A DNA stretch of 53,257 bases from an uncultured Coriobacteriales bacterium (GTDB taxonomy: Bacteria; Actinomycetota; Coriobacteriia; Coriobacteriales; UMGS124), in NCBI GenBank assembly GCA_902464015.1, contig CABQHM010000019.1, positions 1 through 53,257 of the forward strand, in the 5' to 3' direction. The notes under the pieces were generated by a model. It searched no databases and was not told where the DNA came from. It saw only the letters and a list, made by a program, of their open reading frames with translations. How positions within the stretch are numbered: position 1 is the stretch's first letter; each line of letters opens with the position of its first letter. A program made the translations under genes and the position numbers. Of this stretch, positions 25,080 to 33,306 are shown piece by piece.

Positions 25080-25352
25080 CTAGGGACGAGGTTTGCGACC
25101 GTACAAGATAACGCTAAGAACAGTCATAGCCAAGAACACAACGACCAAAACGCACGAGAAGACGAGAAGGTCCTCGCGCGTCGCGACATAGGCTATCAGC
25201 ACCGCAAGGGCGATGACAACCACAGAAACGCAAGCGGCACCAATAAGCGGAAGAATGGAACCATCGCGCTTCTTTTTCGACACCGCCAGGCCAACGGCAT
25301 AGGGAGCCGAGCTCGCCACGCCTGCCAACAGTGCGCAGATGACGACAACCAT
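25080..25352 (-). CDS. Small membrane protein in the atpI position
   Basis: About 90 residues with three hydrophobic segments and a basic loop (SKKKRDGS) after the first. Immediately upstream of atpB, where many bacteria carry AtpI, a c-ring assembly or Mg2+-related helper. Sequence similarity to AtpI is too weak to call from reading alone; the assignment rests on position and topology. The ATG at 25352 has GGTGGAG 6 bases upstream. A TTG at 25367 with AAAGG 8 bases upstream is an equally plausible start and adds five residues. Confidence 0.6.
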   Translation of the reverse strand: MVVVICALLAGVASSAPYAVGLAVSKKKRDGSILPLIGAACVSVVVIALAVLIAYVATREDLLVFSCVLVVVFLAMTVLSVILYGRKPRP

Positions 25353-25515
25353 CGTATGCTCCACCAACCATCACGCCTTTCCGCCGTGCCGAAACACCAA
25401 GGCAGAATGCTAGCCTCTCTACCGCCTTCAGGCAATCAAAAAAACGGCAAATTAAGCCATCTTTGAGGTAGTTTGCCCGAATTCAACACAAACCGCCGCA
25501 TGACCCATTTCGAGT

Positions 25516-25986
25516 CTATAGAGCCTTATCCTCGTATTTCTCTACAACGACCCCAGCTTCATGCAAAAGGGAGGTTGAAAGTTCGTCCGGATACGACTCC
25601 CGAAACACGATTCGCTTGACACCGGCGTTGATGAGCATCTTGGCGCACTGCACGCACGGGTACGTTGTGCAGTAGAGCGTGGAGCCGTCCTGGGCCACGC
25701 CGCCGTGACGCGCGGCCTGGATGATGGCGTTCTGCTCACCGTGGAGGCCTCGGCACAGCTCGTGCTTGGTGCCGCTGGGAATGTTGAGCTCAGTACGCAG
25801 GCAGCCTCGCGTAAGACAGTGCTCGATACCGCGCGGCACCCCGTTGTATCCCGTTGCAAGAATCCGGTGATCGTTGCTCACAAGGACGGCGCCCACATGG
25901 CGGCGCAGGCACGTGGAGCGTGTGGCCGCAACGTCGGCGATCTGCATGAAGTACTCGTCCCAGCTGGGACGCTTGTCGCACGTCAT
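25516..25986 (-). CDS. dCMP deaminase / ComEB-like cytidine deaminase
   Basis: Zinc-dependent deaminase of the dCMP deaminase family, converting dCMP to dUMP. 156 residues. The active-site motif is HGEQNAI (His ligand and proton-shuttling Glu), with the two Cys ligands in PCVQC. The extra N-terminal Cys/His positions (CLRRHVGA, HCLTRGCLR) match the second metal site often found in ComEB/dCMP deaminases. It starts 6 bases after the rpiB stop, so the two form a small operon with rpiB first. Confidence 0.93.
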   Translation of the reverse strand: MTCDKRPSWDEYFMQIADVAATRSTCLRRHVGAVLVSNDHRILATGYNGVPRGIEHCLTRGCLRTELNIPSGTKHELCRGLHGEQNAIIQAARHGGVAQDGSTLYCTTYPCVQCAKMLINAGVKRIVFRESYPDELSTSLLHEAGVVVEKYEDKAL

Positions 25987-25992
25987 GATGAT

Positions 25993-26541
25993 TTATGCCT
26001 TATCGACGGGTCCGAGCTTGGCCTCGACGGCCTTGTCAAGGTTCTCGGCAAGCGAGGAACGCAGCGGCGTGACGTGGGGATGGGCCTTCTCGGCCACCTT
26101 GCCGGCAAGGTCGAGCTCCATGATCTTGGCAACGCGGCCCGCATGGCGACCGCCCTCGAACTCTGCGACAAGGAAGACCTTGAGGATGCGCTCGTTCTCC
26201 TCAAGGGAGACGAAGCGGCCGGACAGGGCGATGACGTTGCCGTCGTTGTGGCGGCGGAACAGCTCGGCGAACTCGGGGCTCGTGATGCTGGCAGCGCGGA
26301 CGCCGGCTACCTTGTCGGCCGCAACCGCCATGCCGATGCCGGTACCGCACACAAGCACGCCCTTGTCGGCCTCGCCTGCGGCGACAGCCTTGCCTACGGC
26401 CACGGCGTAATCGGGATAGTCAACGCGCTCGGCGTTGTCGGAACCCAGGTCGATGACCTCATGGCCCAGCGACTGCAGGAAAGGCACAAGCGCTGCCTTC
26501 TGCTCGTATCCTGCATGGTCCGAAGCGATGGCAATGCGCAT
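25993..26541 (-). CDS. rpiB: Ribose-5-phosphate isomerase B
   Basis: Interconverts ribose-5-phosphate and ribulose-5-phosphate. The N-terminal MRIAIASDHAGYEQK and the catalytic Cys in VLVCGTGIGM are diagnostic of RpiB/LacAB, and the anion-hole region reads HNDGNVIALSGR. At 182 residues it is about 30 longer than E. coli RpiB because of a C-terminal tail (about 150-182). Operon partner of the downstream dCMP deaminase, linking pentose phosphate and nucleotide supply. Confidence 0.94.
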   Translation of the reverse strand: MRIAIASDHAGYEQKAALVPFLQSLGHEVIDLGSDNAERVDYPDYAVAVGKAVAAGEADKGVLVCGTGIGMAVAADKVAGVRAASITSPEFAELFRRHNDGNVIALSGRFVSLEENERILKVFLVAEFEGGRHAGRVAKIMELDLAGKVAEKAHPHVTPLRSSLAENLDKAVEAKLGPVDKA

Positions 26542-26652
26542 GGTGTTCTCCCTTTCCTTGGCAACAATAGGCTGAATAACTATAGCGCCCGATACCAGCT
26601 TCTGGCTACCCCGTCACGCATCCGCAGGGTAACCATAAGGTCGAGGGTCCGA

Positions 26653-27415
<763 letters not shown>

Positions 27416-27423
<8 letters not shown>

Positions 27424-28069
27424 GGTAGTAAGCCAGCTTCTTCTCGACGCGGTTCAGGATGGCAGTAATCACCAGGCAGATGACCCAGTACAGGCCTGCG
27501 GAGATAGCAAACGGAATCATGTTGCGCTGGCTTGCGACCAGTGCCTTTGCCTCGGTGAACATCTCGGCGACACCGATGGAGAAGGCAAGCGAGGTGTCCT
27601 TGACCAGCGTGATGATCTCGTTGCCCATGGCAGGCATGATGCGCTTGATGACCTGGGGCAGGATGATGTGGAAAAACGCCTGGCACTTGGAATAGCCCAG
27701 CACCTCAGCCGCCTCATACTGGCCTTGCGGAATGGACTGGATGCCGCTGCGGTAGATTTCAGCGAAGTAGGCGGCGTAGTTGAGAATGAAGGCGATGATG
27801 CACGCCGTGAACTTGAAGCCCGCGCCCGTCTGGATGTTGAAGACGTAGTAGGGCATGAAGTACACCGCGAACATCTGCAACATGAGCGGGGTACCACGCA
27901 TGACGGAGATATAGAACTGCGCCAGAAGCGCAAGCGGCTTGAACTTGCTCAAGCGCGCGAGGGCCACCGGGATACCCAGCGGTATGGCACCTATAATCGT
28001 CAGGGCAAATATGGCCATGCTCATGCCGAGACCCTCGACAAGCAGGTTGAACATCGTTGAGATTTCCAC
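27416..28069 (-). CDS. Amino-acid ABC transporter permease (left operon)
   Basis: Membrane subunit of the HisMQ/GlnP type, 217 residues with about five helices. The EAA loop reads YEAAEVLGYSKCQAFFHIILP, shared with family-3 permeases. The start is GTG at 28069 with GAGG 7-8 bases upstream; the ATG at 28054 is a possible alternative. It begins about 150 bases after the binding-protein gene, across a GC-rich hairpin, and overlaps the ATPase gene. Confidence 0.94.
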
Positions 28070-28118
28070 TGGGCAGCACCTCGCTGTCTATGCGCAGAGC
28101 GCACTCCTGACACAAAGG

Positions 28119-28152
28119 GGCGCCCCCGACCACGCCCATGGCCGGGGACGCC
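28119..28152 (-). terminator. Hairpin between binding-protein and permease genes (left operon)
   Basis: Minus-strand GGCGTCCCCGGCC (28152-28140) / GGTCGGGGGCGCC (28131-28119), a 13-bp stem with two G-U pairs, followed by CCTTTGTG. Its position suggests partial termination or 3'-end protection that gives excess binding protein over permease. The right operon has a hairpin at the same place. Confidence 0.6.
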
Positions 28153-28218
28153 GTGATAATGTGAAGCATACCGCACCCGGCAGGCGCCGGATGCGAGAAC
28201 AATCGTCTTGCAGGGGCC

Positions 28219-29364
28219 TTACTTCGCCTGGGCCAGGCAGTCCTCGACGGCCGTGAAGATGGCCTTGGAGGTGACGGTGGCGCCGGAGACGGCGTCGACG
28301 CCCTCCGTGCCGCCGGCCTCGACGATCTTGGCCGGGAGCTGCTCGATGGCCTTGGAGCCGATGCCCTGGGTCTCGGAGTTGTCGCCGACCTTGACCTCGG
28401 CGACCTTGCCGCCCTCGACCTTGACGGTCACGGGCACCTTGCCGCCGATGCCCTTGCCCTCGGCGGTGTAGTCGCCGTCCTTGAGGCCGACAGCCTCGGC
28501 GCCGCCGGCGGCCTTCTCGTCCTTGCCAAGGCACCAAGCGGTGAAGTCAACGCCCTGGTCGGCGTACTTCTTGCAGAGCTCCTCGACGGTGCCGTCCTCG
28601 GCGAGAGCCTTGAGGTCCTCCTCGACCTTGGCGGCAAGGGCCTCGTTGCCCTTAGCGAAGCCCACGGCGTAGTGCTCGGAGTTCAGGTACTCGGGAAGAA
28701 TGGTGAACTGGTCGGCCTTGTCGCCAATCTGGAAGACGGCGACGGGGTAATCGAGCGCGACGGCGTCGTACTCGCCCATCGACAGGCTCATGAAGGCGGT
28801 GTTGTAGTCGGGAAGAGTCTCGAGCTTGGCGAAAGAAGCGCCCAGCTCAGCCTGGTCGCCGCCCTCGGACAGAAGGTTCAGGGCTGCGGAGTCGGCCTGC
28901 GTGACGACGTTCTTGCCAGCGAGGTCGGCAAGCTTGGCAATACCGGAATCGGCCTTCACAACGACAACCTGGCGGTTCTCCATGTACGGGGCGGTGAAGG
29001 CGTAGTCGTCCTCGCGGCCCTCAATGGTGAAGCCGTTCCAGATGCAGGTGATCTGGCCGGAGTTGAGCAGGGCATCCTTGGCGTCCCAGGCGATGGGCTC
29101 GTACTTGACCTCCCAGTCCTCCTTCTCGCAGACGGCGGCGGCAAGGTCAAGGTCGAAGCCGGTGTAGCTGCCGTCATCGCCCACATAGCCGTAAGGCGGG
29201 AAGTCCTGGTCGAAACCAACGATGAAGGGGCCGTCGAGCTTGACTTCGGCGGCCTCTTCCTTCTTATCTTCAGCAAAAGCCAGGCCTGCGCCGAACGCAG
29301 TCATGGCGCACAGGGCGGCGGCGGAAACAGCGAACTGGCGACGGGTCATACCGGACTTGAACAT
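28219..29364 (-). CDS. Tat-exported amino-acid-binding protein fused to an FMN-binding domain (left operon)
   Basis: A 381-residue protein in three parts. First, a Tat signal (TRRQFAVSAA, residues 7-16) ending near AFA, with no lipobox. Second, a family-3 solute-binding domain (about 45-290), starting IVGFDQDFPPYGY and carrying the carboxylate-binding Arg in IEGREDDYAFTAPY and a lobe-2 Asp in AVALDYPVA. Third, a C-terminal FMN_bind domain (about 297-381) with DAVSGAT, which matches the Dxx(S/T)GAT flavinylation consensus; Thr363 would carry FMN, attached by an ApbE-type transferase. The domain is about 80% identical to that of the divergent paralogue. Amino-acid specificity is unknown. Confidence 0.92.
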   Translation of the reverse strand: MFKSGMTRRQFAVSAAALCAMTAFGAGLAFAEDKKEEAAEVKLDGPFIVGFDQDFPPYGYVGDDGSYTGFDLDLAAAVCEKEDWEVKYEPIAWDAKDALLNSGQITCIWNGFTIEGREDDYAFTAPYMENRQVVVVKADSGIAKLADLAGKNVVTQADSAALNLLSEGGDQAELGASFAKLETLPDYNTAFMSLSMGEYDAVALDYPVAVFQIGDKADQFTILPEYLNSEHYAVGFAKGNEALAAKVEEDLKALAEDGTVEELCKKYADQGVDFTAWCLGKDEKAAGGAEAVGLKDGDYTAEGKGIGGKVPVTVKVEGGKVAEVKVGDNSETQGIGSKAIEQLPAKIVEAGGTEGVDAVSGATVTSKAIFTAVEDCLAQAK

Positions 29365-29589
29365 GTGACCATCCTCTCGACGGCTTCAAGCGTGTCCGCG
29401 CCGAAGCACTTTAGTTTGGTGGAGTACACCATAACGCAAAACGGTGGCGTTTAATACGCTGGAGTGAAAAATTTCGGCTTTCGTCCGCATAAATCCCCGT
29501 TTGCGCACTTTTCGTACATATCGGAAACGTGCGAGGGATATAGTGTTTCCGTAGCACGTCGCAATTTGTCAACCTAAGGAGATATCGCC
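29365..29589. promoter_or_regulatory. Divergent promoter region of the two SBP-FMN operons
   Basis: 225 bases between divergent start codons, visibly more AT-rich than the flanking genes. TATAGT at about 29540 and TTTAATAC at about 29450 are possible -10 elements, but no convincing -35 or operator was identified. Any shared regulator of the two transporters should bind here. Confidence 0.4.
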
Positions 29590-30687
29590 ATGAACGTCTC
29601 ACGCCGCAGCTTCTGCACCACCCTCGCAGCCGGCCTCGCAATGGGCATGTTCGCCGGCACCGGCGCCGCCTTCGCCGCTGATGACAAGGCAGCCGAGCTC
29701 AAGACCGTCGAGCAGGGCAAGCTCATCATGGGCACCAATGCCACCTTCCCGCCCTACGAGTACTATGATGGCGACAAGATCGTCGGCATCGACGCCGACG
29801 TGGCCGCCCTCATCGCTGACAAGCTCGGCCTCGAGCTCCAGATCGAGGACATGGACTTCGGCGCCATCATCACCGCTGTCCAGACCGGCAAGATCGACAT
29901 GGGCCTCGCCGGCATCACGGTCAACGACGAGCGCAAGAAGAACGTCAGCTTCACCGACACGTATGCCACGGGCGTCCAGGTCATCATCGTGACCGAGGAC
30001 TCCCCCATCTCCAGCCCCGACGACCTGGCTAACAACGCCGACTTCCTTATCGGCGTGCAGGAGAACACCACCGGTCACATCTACGCCGCCGACGACTACG
30101 GCCAGGACCGCGTCATCCCCTACACCAGCGGCCCCACCGCCGTCCAGGCCCTCCAGGCCGGCAAGGTCGACTGCGTCATCATCGACAACGAGCCTGCCAA
30201 GAACTACGTTGAAGCCAACAAGGGTCTGAAGATCCTCGACACCGCATATGTCGAGGAGGACTACGCCATCGCCGTCAACAAGGACAACACCGCCCTGCTC
30301 GACGCCATCAACGGCGCCCTGAAGGAGCTCATCGCCGACGGCAGCGTCAAGAAGGTCATCGACACCTACATCAACGACGGTTCCGAGGACAAGGACGCCT
30401 CCGAGGACAAGGGCGGCTCCTACAAGGACGGCTCTTACACCGCCGAGGGCAAGGGCATCGGCGGCAAGGTGCCCGTGACCGTCGAGGTCAAGGACGGCAA
30501 GATCGCAACCGTGACCGTGGGCGACAACTCCGAGACCGAGGGCATCGGCTCAAAGGCCATCGACCAGCTGCCCGAGGCCATCGTGGCCGCCAACGGCACC
30601 GAGGGCGTCGACGCTCTGGCTGGCGCCACCGTCACCTCCAAGGCCATCTTCTCCGCCGTCGAGGACTGCCTGTCCCAGGCGAAGTAA
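29590..30687 (+). CDS. Tat-exported amino-acid-binding protein fused to an FMN-binding domain (right operon)
   Basis: A 365-residue protein built like its divergent neighbour. It has a Tat signal (SRRSFCTTLA, residues 4-13), a family-3 solute-binding domain (about 38-268; GTNATFPPYEYYDGDKIVGI, Arg in VNDERKKNVSFTDTY, Asp in CVIIDNEPA), an Asp/Glu/Lys-rich linker (about 268-278) and a C-terminal FMN_bind domain (about 281-365). The flavinylation motif reads DALAGAT: Thr347 is present, but Ala replaces the usual Ser/Thr three residues earlier, so FMN attachment is less certain than in the left protein. No lipobox. The ATG has AAGGAG 8 bases upstream. Confidence 0.92.
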   Translation: MNVSRRSFCTTLAAGLAMGMFAGTGAAFAADDKAAELKTVEQGKLIMGTNATFPPYEYYDGDKIVGIDADVAALIADKLGLELQIEDMDFGAIITAVQTGKIDMGLAGITVNDERKKNVSFTDTYATGVQVIIVTEDSPISSPDDLANNADFLIGVQENTTGHIYAADDYGQDRVIPYTSGPTAVQALQAGKVDCVIIDNEPAKNYVEANKGLKILDTAYVEEDYAIAVNKDNTALLDAINGALKELIADGSVKKVIDTYINDGSEDKDASEDKGGSYKDGSYTAEGKGIGGKVPVTVEVKDGKIATVTVGDNSETEGIGSKAIDQLPEAIVAANGTEGVDALAGATVTSKAIFSAVEDCLSQAK

Positions 30688-30721
30688 GTAAGCACCGCAT
30701 CATTCAACCCGCTTGTCTGTG

Positions 30722-30753
30722 GGGCGGGCGGTCTCGTATCAGGCCGCCCGCCC
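30722..30753 (+). terminator. Hairpin between binding-protein and permease genes (right operon)
   Basis: Perfect 10-bp stem GGGCGGGCGG (30722-30731) / CCGCCCGCCC (30744-30753), followed by TTATGTTTTG, 24 bases before the permease start. It mirrors the hairpin in the left operon and would set the ratio of binding protein to membrane subunits. Confidence 0.65.
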
Positions 30754-30776
30754 TTATGTTTTGAGGAGGTTCGCCC

Positions 30777-31511
30777 GTGGAAGAGTTCATCGAAACCCTT
30801 CAGCTGGGCTTGTACCAGACGTTCGTCTACCAGGACAACTACACGTTTTTCTTGAGCGGCCTGCGCATCACGCTGATGGTATGGTCCCTGGCATTCGTGC
30901 TCGGTCTCATCCTGGGCGTCATCTGCGCCATCATTCGATCGGCGCACGACCAGCAGCAACAGGGCCGCAGGAAGAATCCCATCCTGGGCCTGTTCAACAT
31001 CATCGCCAAGGTCTACATCACCGTCATTCGTGGCACACCGACCATGGTCCAGCTGCTCATCATGTGGTTTGTCGTGTGGGCGTCGGCACGCTCGACCGAG
31101 GCGAACCTCGTCACCTGCGCCGTCATCACCTTCGGCATGAACTCGGGTGCCTACATCGCCGAGATCGTGCGCTCGGGCATCATGTCGATTGAGCCTGGTC
31201 AGATGGAGGCAGGCCGTTCGCTGGGCCTGTCCTACGGCACCACCATGCGCTCGGTCATCATCCCCCAGGCGTTCAAGAACATTCTGCCTGCCTTGGGCAA
31301 CGAGACGATCACCCTGCTCAAGGAGACCTCGATCGTCACGGTCATCGGCCTCAAGGACCTCACGAAGGGCGCCATGATCATCCAGGGCAACACGTTCCAG
31401 GCACTCGTCCCGTTCTTTGCAATCGCGGTCATTTACCTGGCCATGGTCATGATCCTGACCTTTATCTTCAACAGGATCGAAAGGAGGCTGCGCGAAAGTG
31501 ATCACCGTTAA
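30777..31511 (+). CDS. Amino-acid ABC transporter permease (right operon)
   Basis: HisMQ/GlnP-type membrane subunit, 244 residues with about five to six helices. A Gln/Arg/Lys-rich loop (SAHDQQQQGRRKN, about 57-69) follows the first helices. The EAA loop reads MEAGRSLGLSYGTTMRSVII. The start is GTG with GAGGAGG 7 bases upstream. It overlaps the ATPase gene by 14 bases. Together with the binding protein and ATPase it forms a complete importer. Confidence 0.95.
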   Translation: MEEFIETLQLGLYQTFVYQDNYTFFLSGLRITLMVWSLAFVLGLILGVICAIIRSAHDQQQQGRRKNPILGLFNIIAKVYITVIRGTPTMVQLLIMWFVVWASARSTEANLVTCAVITFGMNSGAYIAEIVRSGIMSIEPGQMEAGRSLGLSYGTTMRSVIIPQAFKNILPALGNETITLLKETSIVTVIGLKDLTKGAMIIQGNTFQALVPFFAIAVIYLAMVMILTFIFNRIERRLRESDHR

Positions 31512-32220
31512 TCACCTGGTCAAGGCGTATGGAGACCACGTCGTCCTCAACGACGTGAACGAGCACATCGCCCCCGGCGAGAAGGTTGTCGTCATCGGGC
31601 CGTCCGGCTCGGGCAAGTCCACTTTCCTGCGCTGCCTCAACCTGCTTGAGATTCCCACCTCTGGTCAGATTCTCTTCGAGGGCAAAGACATCACCGCACC
31701 CCACGTCAACATCGACGAGGTGCGTCGCCACATGGGCATGGTGTTCCAGCACTTCAACCTCTTCAACAACCTCTCCATCGAGGGCAACCTGACGCTTGCC
31801 CCCACCAAGCTCAAGCTCATGGGCAAGGAAGAGGCACATGAGGAGGCAAAGCGCCTGCTTAACCGTGTTGGCCTGCCCGACAAGGCGGATGCTTACCCCG
31901 GGCAGCTCTCCGGCGGCCAGAAGCAGCGAGTCGCCATTGCGCGAGCGCTCATGATGAAGCCCAAGGTCATGCTCTTCGACGAGCCCACGAGCGCCCTGGA
32001 CCCCGAGATGGTGGGCGAGGTCCTCGAGATCATGCGCGAGCTGGCCGACGACAACATGACGATGATCGTCGTGACCCACGAGATGGGCTTCGCCCGCGAG
32101 GTCGCGAGCCGCGTGCTGTTCATGGACGGCGGCAACATCGTGGAGCAGGGCACGCCCCAGGAGCTCTTCTCCAACCCCAAGGAGAAGCGCACGCAGGACT
32201 TCCTGAGCAAGGTGCTCTAG
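31498..32220 (+). CDS. Amino-acid ABC transporter ATP-binding protein (right operon)
   Basis: A 240-residue importer ATPase with Walker A GPSGSGKSTFL, Q-loop VFQHFNLFNNLS, signature LSGGQKQRVAIARAL, Walker B VMLFDEPTSALD and H-loop VVTHEMGFA. It begins with GTG inside the permease gene, with GGAGG about 10 bases upstream. It is the last gene of the right operon, closed by a strong terminator. Confidence 0.96.
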   Translation: MITVNHLVKAYGDHVVLNDVNEHIAPGEKVVVIGPSGSGKSTFLRCLNLLEIPTSGQILFEGKDITAPHVNIDEVRRHMGMVFQHFNLFNNLSIEGNLTLAPTKLKLMGKEEAHEEAKRLLNRVGLPDKADAYPGQLSGGQKQRVAIARALMMKPKVMLFDEPTSALDPEMVGEVLEIMRELADDNMTMIVVTHEMGFAREVASRVLFMDGGNIVEQGTPQELFSNPKEKRTQDFLSKVL

Positions 32221-32250
32221 GCCCTCCGGTTCCTCAACGCAGCAAGCAAA

Positions 32251-32280
32251 AAGGCCGTCCCAGTTGGGGCGGCCTTTTTT
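32251..32280. terminator. Bidirectional terminator
   Basis: AAGGCCGTCCC (32251-32261) / GGGGCGGCCTT (32266-32276) followed by T-runs on both strands. It ends the right ABC operon and the leftward MFS-patatin operon. Confidence 0.9.
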
Positions 32281-32303
32281 GTCGCTCATATACGCATGCT
32301 GGC

Positions 32304-33299
32304 CTAGGACAGTCCCAGCCAATCGAGCCAGCGGGGCAGCTCCGTCTGATAGCGCCCATATGCGTCGGCGTAACTTGCGCGCAAGGCATCGACGTCGCAC
32401 GTAGAGCTGGAAACGGCCATGCCGTCGGCATAGACGATGTAGGCGCGACCCTCACGGGCCATCTGCTCCAAGCGCTCGAGCTCGGCGTTGTAGCGCTCGT
32501 TGCGCGTGCGCAGGGCCTGCGCGAGCTTGGGATATCGGCGTTCGTAGAGACTCGAGAGCAGCAGCTGGCTCTTGCCCGTCTTGCCCTTACGATAGGCGCG
32601 AGGCCGCGTGAGAATCGCAAACACACGCTCATATCCCGCGTCGAGTGCTGTCTGAAGCGCAAGGCCCGCCCCTTCCCCGAGCCCGCCGTCAGCAAAAGTA
32701 TGCCCATCTACCTGCGTCATCGGCATCATGAAGGGAATAGTGCTGCTCGCACGCACGCGCACCATCAGGTCGTTCAGGCAATGGATGTCGTCCCTACCCC
32801 ACACAACCGACTCACCGGATTCAATGTCGAATGCCTGGATGGCAAAATCGGCACTGGAGCGTTCGTAACGGTCATAGTTATACACGAGCGGCCCTCCTGG
32901 CAGGCATGACTCCTGGTAAAGCCAATGTGCCGAAAAGAACCCCTTGCCCTGGACAAACGTCTTCCAGCCACCGAAGCGCGGATCGACCGCAATGTCGGTG
33001 AAACTCACGCGGGCTCGCCAGGGATCGCCGTGCAGGTAGTTGGCGATGTTTGAGGTACCAGCCGAAACCCCGCACATAAAGGGGAAGCGAATCCCCTGCT
33101 CAAGCAAGGTCACAACGGCAGCCGTCGTGTAGCTCACCCGCATACCGCCACCCTCGAAGAGCAGTGCACAACCTTGCACTTCGCGCGGTTCGGGCGCACA
33201 GAAAGGGCCGGAACCGTCCGCCTTCCACAGGCCCAGGGCATCGCGTTTGGCACGCAGCAGCCCCATGCCCACATGAGCCTGATTCGTTACCTCTCTCAC
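32304..33299 (-). CDS. Patatin-like phospholipase family protein
   Basis: Predicted acyl hydrolase using a Ser-Asp dyad, about 331 residues. The oxyanion-hole motif is EGGGMR, the nucleophile is in GVSAG (G-x-S-x-G), and the Asp is in FADGGLGEG. It resembles the YjjU/RssA-type cytoplasmic patatins; no signal peptide is seen. The chosen start is GTG at 33299, preceded by AGGGGA and GGAGG that lie in the MFS stop region; a GTG at 33326 overlapping the MFS gene is possible. It follows the MFS gene by 7 bases, so the two share a transcript. Confidence 0.88.
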   Translation of the reverse strand: MREVTNQAHVGMGLLRAKRDALGLWKADGSGPFCAPEPREVQGCALLFEGGGMRVSYTTAAVVTLLEQGIRFPFMCGVSAGTSNIANYLHGDPWRARVSFTDIAVDPRFGGWKTFVQGKGFFSAHWLYQESCLPGGPLVYNYDRYERSSADFAIQAFDIESGESVVWGRDDIHCLNDLMVRVRASSTIPFMMPMTQVDGHTFADGGLGEGAGLALQTALDAGYERVFAILTRPRAYRKGKTGKSQLLLSSLYERRYPKLAQALRTRNERYNAELERLEQMAREGRAYIVYADGMAVSSSTCDVDALRASYADAYGRYQTELPRWLDWLGLS

Positions 33300-33306
33300 A
33301 AGTCCC

